From positions 2,374,517 through 2,388,016 of the forward strand of contig NC_135552.1 in assembly GCF_964340395.1 (NCBI RefSeq): a stretch of 13,500 bases of DNA, written 5' to 3'. A program made the translations under genes and the position numbers. Below the pieces are notes generated by a model. The model was not told the origin of the DNA. It saw only the letters and a program-made list of their open reading frames with translations, and made no database searches. Positions 7,228 to 13,500 of the stretch are shown in pieces. Every line of letters starts with the position of its first letter. Position 1 is the first letter of the stretch. The stretch comes from Glandiceps talaboti. Lineage: Eukaryota > Hemichordata > Enteropneusta > Spengelidae.

Positions 7228-10200
7228 ACAATGGTATACACTGATCATAATTGCAACTAAGATTTGCTGCTAACAATAGTACAGACTAGTCATAATTGCA
7301 ACTAAGATTTGCTGCTAACAGTGGTACACACTAGTCATAATTGCAACTAAGATTTGCTGCTAACAATAGTACACACTAGTCATAATTGCAACTAAGATTT
7401 GCTGCTAACAATAGTACACACTAGTCATAATTGCAGCTAAGATTTGCTGCTAACAGTGGTACAGACTAGTCATAATTGCAACTAAGATTTGCTGCTAACA
7501 GTGGTACACACTAGTCATAAATGCAACTAAGATTTGCTACTAACAATGGTACACACTAGTCATAATTGCAACTAAGATTTGCTACTAACAGTGGTACACA
7601 CTAGTCATAATTGCAACTAAGATTTGCTGCTAACAGTGGTACACACTAGTCATAATTGCAACTAAGATTTGCTGCTAACAGTGGTACACACTAGTCATAA
7701 ATGCAACTAAGATTTGCTGCTAACAGTGGTACACACTAGTCATAATTGCAACTAAGATTTGCTACTAACAGTGGTACACACTAGTCATAATTGCAACTAA
7801 GATTTGCTGCTAACAGTGGTACACACTAGTCATAATTGCAACTAAGATTTGCTGCTAACAGTGGTACACACTAGTCATAATTGCAACTAAGATTTGCTGC
7901 TAACAATGGTACACACTAGTCATAATTGCAACTAAGATTTGCTACTAACAATAGTACACACTAGTCATAATTGCAGCTAAGATTTGCTGCTAACAGTGGT
8001 ACACACTAGTCATAATTGCAACTAAGATTTGCTACTAACAATAGTACACACTAGTCATAATTGCAACTAAGATTTGCTGCTAACAGTGGTACACACTAGT
8101 CATAATTGCAACTAAGATTTGCTGCTAACAGTGGTACACACTAGTCATAATTGCAACTAAGATTTGCTACTAACAGTGGTACACACTAGTCATAATTGCA
8201 ACTAAGATTTGCTGCTAACAGTGGTACACACTAGTCATAATTGCAGCTAAGATTTGCTGCTAACAGTGGTACACACTAGTCATAATTGCAACTAAGATTT
8301 GCTACTAACAGTGGTACACACTAGTCATAATTGCAACTAAGATTTGCTACTAACAATAGTACACACTAGTCATAATTGCAGCTAAGATTTGCTGCTAACA
8401 GTGGTACACACTAGTCATAATTGCAACTAAGATTTGCTACTAACAATAGTACACACTAGTCATAATTGCAACTAAGATTTGCTGCTAACAGTGGTACACA
8501 CTAGTCATAATTGCAGCTAAGATTTGCTGCTAACAGTGGTACACACTAGTCATAATTGCAACTAAGATTTGCTACTAACAATAGTACACACTAGTCATAA
8601 TTGCAACTAAGATTTGCTACTAACAGTGGTACACACTAGTCATAATTGCAACTAAGATTTGCTGCTAACAATAGTACACACTAGTCATAATTGCAACTAA
8701 GATTTGCTGCTAACAGTGGTACACACTAGTCATAATTGCAACTAAGATTTGCTGCTAACAGTGGTACACACTAGTCATAATTGCAACTAAGATTTGCTGC
8801 TAACAATAGTACACACTAGTCATAATTGCAACTAAGATTTGCCGCTAACAGTGGTACACACTAGTCATAATTGCAACTAAGATTTGCTACTAAAAATAGT
8901 ACACACTAGTCATAATTGCAACTAAGATTTGCTACTAACAGTGGTACACACTAGTCATAATTGCAACTAAGATTTGCTACTAACAGTGGTACACACTAGT
9001 CATAATTGCAACTAAGATTTGCTACTAACAGTGGTACACACTAGTCATAATTGCAACTAAGATTTGCTGCTAACAGTGGTACACACTAGTCATAAAATTG
9101 CAGCTAAGATTTGCTGCTAACAATAGTACACACTAGTCATAATTTCAACTAAGATTTGCTGCTAACAATAGTACACACTAGTCATAATTGCAACTAAGAT
9201 TTGCTACTAACAATAGTACACACTAGTCATAATTGCAACTAAGATTTGCTGCTAACAGTGGTACACACTAGTCATAATTGCAACTAAGATTTGCTGCTAA
9301 CAATGGTACACACTAGTCATAATTGCAACTAAGATTTGCTGCTAACAGTGGTACACACTAGTCATAATTGCAGCTAAGATTTGCTACTAACAGTGGTACG
9401 CACTAGTCATAATTGCAACTAAGATTTGCTACTAACAATGGTACACACTAGTCATAATTGCAACTAAGATTGGCCGCTAACAGTGGTACACACTAGTCAT
9501 AATTGCAACTAAGATTGGCCGCTAACAGTGGTACACACTAGTCATAATTGCAACTAAGATTTGCTGCTAACAGTGGTACACACTAGTCATAATTGCAACT
9601 AAGATTTGCTGCTAACAATAGTACACACTAGTCATAATTGCAACTAAGATTTGCTACTAACAGTGGTACACACTAGTCATAATTGCAACTAAGATTTGCT
9701 GCTAACAATAGTACACACTAGTCATAATTGCAACTAAGATTTGCTGCTAACAATAGTACACACTAGTCATAATTGCAGCTAAGATTTGCTACTAACAATA
9801 GTACACACTAGTCATAATTGCAACTAAGATTTGCTGCTAACAGTGGTACACACTAGTCATAATTGCAGCTAAGATTTGCTACTAACAATAGTACACACTA
9901 GTCATAATTGCAACTAAGATTTGCTGCTAACAGTGGTACACACTAGTCATAATTGCAACTAAGATTTGCTGCTAACAGTGGTACACACTAGTCAAATTGC
10001 AACTAAGATTTGCTGCTAACAGTGGTACACACTAGTCATAATTGCAACTAAGATTTGCTGCTAACAGTGGTACACACTAGTCATAATTGCAGCTAAGATT
10101 TGCTGCTAACAATAGTACACACTAGTCATAATTGCAACTAAGATTTGCTGCTAACAATAGTACACACTAGTCATAATTGCAGCTAAGATTTGCTGCTAAC

Positions 10201-12569
10201 AATAGTACACACTAGTCATAATTGCAACTAAGATTTGCTGCTAACAATAGTACACACTAGTCATAATTGCAACTAAGATTTGCTGCTAACAATAGTACAC
10301 ACTAGTCATAATTGCAACTAAGATTTGCTGCTAACAGTAGTACACACTAGTCATAATTGCAGCTAAGATTTGCTACTAAAAATAGTACACACTAGTCATA
10401 ATTGCAACTAAGATTTGCTGCTAACAATAGTACACACTAGTCATAATTGCAACTAAGATTTGCTGCTAACAATAGTACACACTAGTCATAATTGCAGCTA
10501 AGATTTGCTGCTAACAGTAGTACACACTAGTCATAATTGCAGCTAAGATTTGCTACTAAAAATAGTACACACTAGTCATAATTGCAACTAAGATTTGCTG
10601 CTAACAGTGGTACACACTAGTCATAATTGCAACTAAGATTTGCTGCTAACAGTGGTACACACTAGTCATAATTGCAACTAAGATTTGCTGCTAACAGTGG
10701 TACACACTAGTCATAATTGCAACTAAGATTGGCTGCTAACAGTGGTACACACTAGTCATAATTGCAACTAAGATTTGCTGCTAACAGTGGTACACACTAA
10801 TCATAATTGCAACTAAGATTTGCTGCTAACAGTGGTACACACTAGTCATAATTGCAACTAAGATTTGCTGCTAACAGTGGTACACACTAGTCATAATTGC
10901 AGCTAAGATTTGCTGCTAACAGTGGTACACACTAGTCATAATTGCAACTAAGATTTGCTACTAACAATAGTACACACTAGTCATAATTGCAACTAAGATT
11001 TGCTGCTAACAGTGGTACACACTAGTCATAATTGCAACTAAGATTTGCTGCTAACAGTGGTACACACTAGTCATAATTGCAAGTAAGATTTGCTGCTAAC
11101 AGTGGTACACACTAGTCATAATTGCAGCTAAGATTTGCTACTAACAATAGTACACACTAGTCATAATTGCAACTAAGATTTGCTGCTAACAATAGTACAC
11201 ACTAGTCATAATTGCAACTAAGATTTGCTACTAACAGTGGTACACACTAGTCATAATTGCAGCTAAGATTTGCCGCTAACAGTGGTACACACTAGTCATA
11301 ATTGCAACTAAGATTTGCCGCTAACAATAGTACACACTAGTCATTATTGCAACTAAGATTTGCTGCTAACAGTGGTACACACTAGTCATAATTGCAGCTA
11401 AGATTTGCTGCTAACAGTGGTACACACTAGTCATAATTGCAACTAAGATTTGCTGCTAACAATAGTACACACTAGTCAAATTGCAACTAAGATTTGCTGC
11501 TAACAATAGTACACACTAGTCATAATTGCAGCTAAGATTTGCTGCTAACAGTGGTACACACTAGTCATAATTGCAACTAAGATTTGCTGCTAACAATAGT
11601 ACACACTAGTCATAATTGCAACTAAGATTTGCTACTAACAGTGGTACACACTAGTCATTATTGCAGCTAAGATTTGCTGCTAACAATAGTACACACTAGT
11701 CATAATTGCAACTAAGATTTGCTGCTAACAATAGTACACACTAGTCATAATTGCAACTAAGATTTGCTGCTAACAGTGGTACACACTAGTCATAATTGCA
11801 ACTAAGATTTGCTGCTAACAGTGGTACACACTAGTCATAATTGCAACTAAGATTTGCTGCTAACAATAGTACACACTAGTCATAATTGCAACTAAGATTT
11901 GCTACTAACAATAGTACACACTAGTCATAATTGCAACTAAGATTTGCTGCTAACAGTGGTACACACTAGTCATAATTGCAGCTAAGATTTGCTGCTAACA
12001 GTGGTACACACTAGTCATAATTGCAACTAAGATTTGCTGCTAACAGTGGTACACACTAGTCATAATTGCAACTAAGATTTGCTACTAACAATGGTACACA
12101 CTAGTCATAATTGCAACTAAGATTTGCTACTAACAGTGGTACACACTAGTCATAATTGCAGCTAAGATTTGCTACTAACAATAGTACACACTAGTCATAA
12201 TTGCAACTAAGATTTGCTACTAACAATAGTACACACTAGTCATAATTGCAACTAAGATTTGCTGCTAACAATAGTACACACTAGTCATAATTGCAGCTAA
12301 GATTTGCTGCTAACAATAGTACACACTAGTCATAATTGCAACTAAGATTTGCTGCTAACAGTGGTACACACTAGTCATAATTGCAACTAAGATTTGCTGC
12401 TAACAGTGGTACACACTAGTCATAATTGCAACTAAGATTTGCTACTAAAAATAGTACACACTAGTCATAATTGCAACTAAGATTTACTGCTAACAGTGGT
12501 ACACACTAGTCATAATTGCAACTAAGATTTGCTGCTAACAGTGGTACACACTAGTCATAATTGCAACTA
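7228..12569 (+). repeat. 45-bp minisatellite, about 119 copies
   Basis: The array is 5342 bp long, about 118.7 units of CACACTAGTCATAATTGCAA followed by CTAAGATTTGCTGCTAACAG and TGGTA. Variation is limited to a few columns: GCAACT/GCAGCT, GCTGCT/GCTACT/GCCGCT, and AACAGTGGT/AACAATAGT/AACAATGGT. Only three length changes are visible by eye: +2 near 9094, -1 near 9994 and -1 near 11479. Larger blocks have moved together, for example 7921-8100 recurs 405 bp later. Each unit contains CAACTAAG, then TTTGCTGCTAACAG, which resembles a branch site and acceptor. The array ends 39 bp before the true acceptor of the last exon. Stops occur in every unit in the phase-0 frame, so it is not coding. Confidence 0.97.
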
Positions 12570-12608
12570 TACATGTAGGTATAAAATACTTTGTTTGCTG
12601 CTTTACAG
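12570..12608 (+). promoter_or_regulatory. 3' splice site of the last exon, with a copy of the intron's own donor
   Basis: After the 45-bp array come AGGTATAAAATAC (12577-12589), identical to the exon/donor junction at 5676-5688, and then TTTGTTTGCTGCTTTACAG ending at 12608. The acceptor tract TTTGCTGCT(TT)ACAG closely matches TTTGCTGCT(A)ACAG in the upstream 45-bp units. The acceptor is assigned because the exon from 12609 continues the SDR protein in frame. Confidence 0.85.
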
Positions 12609-12773
12609 TTAATGGGACGTATGGGAACACTTGAAGAGTCTGGACAGATGTGTTTATTCTTAGCAGCAGAAGCTACCTTTTGTACTGGCAATGATCTACT
12701 CCTTAGTGGTGGTGCAGAACTCAACTATGGTTGTAAATCTCAACTCAAAGAAAGAACCAATATATATGAATGA
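12609..12773 (+). CDS. HSD17B14: HSD17B14-like SDR, last coding exon and C-terminus
   Basis: The exon encodes 54 residues and a TGA stop, beginning [20 protein letters not shown] and continuing [20 protein letters not shown] then GCK. LGRMG-(x)-EE-G, FLA-x-EA-F-TG, GGAEL and YGCK match the C-terminal part of HSD17B14. This part forms the last helix and strand of the Rossmann domain and the subunit interface of the tetramer. The remaining tail [11 protein letters not shown] is not conserved, as usual in the family. The enzyme would use NAD to oxidise a hydroxyl group; 17-beta-hydroxysteroids and L-fucose are reported substrates of the mammalian enzyme, but substrate cannot be read here. With the two exons upstream this gives about 109 residues, close to the length expected after the catalytic Lys of a roughly 270-residue family member. 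An ATG inside the exon is not a start. Confidence 0.92.
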   Translation, partial: LMGRMGTLEESGQMCLFLAAEATFCTGNDLLLSGGAELNYGCKSQLKERTNIYE

Positions 12774-12849
12774 TGGACTAGACTGAACTCGATGGCTGTA
12801 AATCTCAGAAATTACCAATATATAAGAATGATGAACTGGACTCGATGGC
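12729..12849 (+). repeat. Imperfect tandem duplication of the coding tail into the 3' UTR
   Basis: The coding end GGTTGTAAATCTCA..ACCAATATATATGAATGATG..ACTGAACTCGATGGC (12729-12796) recurs as GGCTGTAAATCTCA..ACCAATATATAAGAATGATG..ACTGGACTCGATGGC (12794-12849). There is a roughly 12-bp length difference in the middle. The first copy includes the conserved Gly-Cys-Lys codons, the variable tail and the TGA stop. The second copy lies wholly in the UTR. Confidence 0.85.
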
Positions 12850-13012
12850 AGATTTTTAACTGAAATACAACATGTACAGTACTAGATCTTGTTACCTTGT
12901 GAACATTTTCAGTATGTCATTGATAACAATTAAAGTAAGAAACATGTAAAATGTATCTGGACTTAAGCCTATTGGAGGCTATTGAATGTAGCTTTTAAAG
13001 TAATGGAAAACA

Positions 13013-13018
13013 AATAAA
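13013..13018 (+). terminator. Proximal poly(A) signal AATAAA
   Basis: The canonical hexamer is followed by a strongly T-rich stretch (TATATTTTTCATTTATTTTT) within 10-30 bp, suitable as a downstream element. Confidence 0.55.
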
Positions 13019-13195
13019 TCTATATTTTTCATTTATTTTTTAATTCCTCTTTTATGACTGAGTGTATGAAACATAATATGTGTAAAAATGTATAATTTGT
13101 ATAACTTGCTAATTTTCATATGCAAGCTTTAATGTTATTCATTCTATGAGAGTTTACCATGTTTGAATGTCCAATTATTTCTTTGAATTCAGCAT

Positions 13196-13201
13196 AATAA
13201 A
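13196..13201 (+). terminator. Distal poly(A) signal AATAAA
   Basis: The canonical hexamer is followed by TTTATTTTTGTTTCTGG. A GT-rich element, TTTGTGTGGGTTTGTGTATC, lies at 13250-13269. The T- and GT-rich arrangement makes this a good candidate for the main cleavage site. Confidence 0.55.
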
Positions 13202-13388
13202 AGTGATTTATTTTTGTTTCTGGCATTATATAACTGTCTATCAGTCAGCCTTTGTGTGGGTTTGTGTATCGTGCTTTGACTCAGTGTGAATACTGCTATT
13301 GTGATCTAAAATGCCTTGCTCATGAGATGCCCAGGTAGAATTATTTATATGTATGCTAATATAGGATGCAAATACCGACCTGTCTTTA

Positions 13389-13407
13389 TACTGCCCTCTT
13401 GTGGCCA
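13389..13407 (-). promoter_or_regulatory. CTCF-like binding motif
   Basis: The minus strand reads TGGCCACAAGAGGGCAGTA. It agrees with the vertebrate-type CTCF core TGGCCACCAGGGGGCGCTA at 15 of 19 positions, and the differing positions are mostly degenerate ones in real sites. CTCF occurs across bilaterians. The motif also resembles sequences in dispersed repeats, so it may be repeat-derived. Confidence 0.4.
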
Positions 13408-13419
13408 AAAACCATTTGA

Positions 13420-13427
13420 TGACGTCA
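13420..13427. promoter_or_regulatory. Full CRE palindrome TGACGTCA
   Basis: This is a perfect 8-bp CREB/ATF site, 13 bp from the CTCF-like motif and in AT-rich surroundings where CpG is scarce. Its function is inferred only. Confidence 0.35.
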
Positions 13428-13500
13428 GAATATGACATGATTGACGGGATGCTATTCACATTATCGTGTGTAACAGCTGTTTAAAAGTATACAAGTGACT

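Larger units (their letters stand above)
12774..13220 (+). other. 3' UTR of the HSD17B14-like gene
   Basis: The UTR is AT-rich and contains the second copy of the coding tail at its start. The end is not defined by the sequence alone. Cleavage after the first AATAAA would give a UTR of about 260 nt, and after the second about 440 nt. I see no ORF or structured RNA of note. Confidence 0.65.
13221..13500. other. Downstream flank, no gene seen
   Basis: There is no exon-like or RNA-like sequence that I can support. A short minus-strand open frame at 13241-13459 encodes a low-complexity His/Ser/Thr-rich peptide and looks like chance. The region holds the CTCF-like site and the CRE palindrome listed separately, and could be regulatory sequence of a neighbouring gene to the right. 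Confidence 0.5.

Noticed and set aside
7018-7260. 80-residue open frame with a repeated YTWYNVENRP-like peptide
   Set aside because: It is a translation of the 49-bp repeat running into the 45-bp array, with no splice, start or family evidence.
7228-12569. CRISPR array or centromeric satellite
   Set aside because: There are no spacers, the unit is only 45 bp, and the array lies inside one intron between exons that join in frame.
12591-12608. ATG-free extension of the last exon upstream to 12591
   Set aside because: The open frame crosses the TTTACAG acceptor. The SDR alignment (AQ joined to LMGRMG) places the exon start at 12609.
13241-13459. Minus-strand ORF of 72 residues
   Set aside because: It starts in the GT-rich downstream element and encodes low-complexity sequence, with no family resemblance.

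Overview
This window is eukaryotic genomic DNA, probably from an invertebrate animal. It has spliced exons with GT..AG introns, AT-rich non-coding sequence, AATAAA poly(A) signals and abundant satellite-type repeats. A non-vertebrate deuterostome such as a cephalochordate or hemichordate is my guess, but the sequence does not prove it. The only gene I can support is the 3' part of a short-chain dehydrogenase/reductase (SDR) on the + strand, closely resembling 17-beta-hydroxysteroid dehydrogenase 14 (HSD17B14, also described as an L-fucose dehydrogenase). Three coding exons (3230-3297, 5581-5677, 12609-12773) join in frame to give about 109 C-terminal residues. The exons carrying the NAD-binding glycine motif and the catalytic Ser-Tyr-Lys lie to the left of the window.

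Layout: 1-3236 is a nearly pure minisatellite of 70 units of 39 bp and 28 units of 18 bp, filling the visible end of the upstream intron and running into the first exon. 3298-5580 is an intron with a TG microsatellite, a diverged 146-bp tandem repeat, six diverged 115-bp repeats and some palindromic or possible mobile-element debris. 5678-12608 is a 6.9-kb intron. It holds a 59-bp tandem repeat overlapping a possible 54-nt cassette exon, a TG-rich tract, a short 49-bp repeat and then about 119 copies of a 45-bp unit. 12774 to about 13220 is the 3' UTR with two good poly(A) signals. 13220-13500 is downstream flank with a CTCF-like site and a perfect CRE palindrome.

The most striking feature is how the tandem repeats relate to splice sites. 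Each 39-bp unit of the first array is a complete 3' splice-site module: a TACTAAT branch-point-like sequence, a 21-nt spacing, CAG, and the first 10-11 bases of the downstream exon. The genuine acceptor is simply the last unit, so the exon is preceded by about 70 decoy acceptors. The 45-bp array also ends just upstream of an acceptor and shares TTTGCTGCT plus a nearby CAG with it. The 59-bp repeat spans the donor of the candidate cassette exon. A 13-bp copy of the large intron's own 5' splice site sits between the 45-bp array and the final acceptor. The recurring theme is minisatellite growth at exon-intron boundaries. I recall amphioxus intronic minisatellites reported at splice junctions ('mirages'), but cannot verify the details here.

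The long open frames through the first array are a by-product of units whose lengths are multiples of three, and are not genes.
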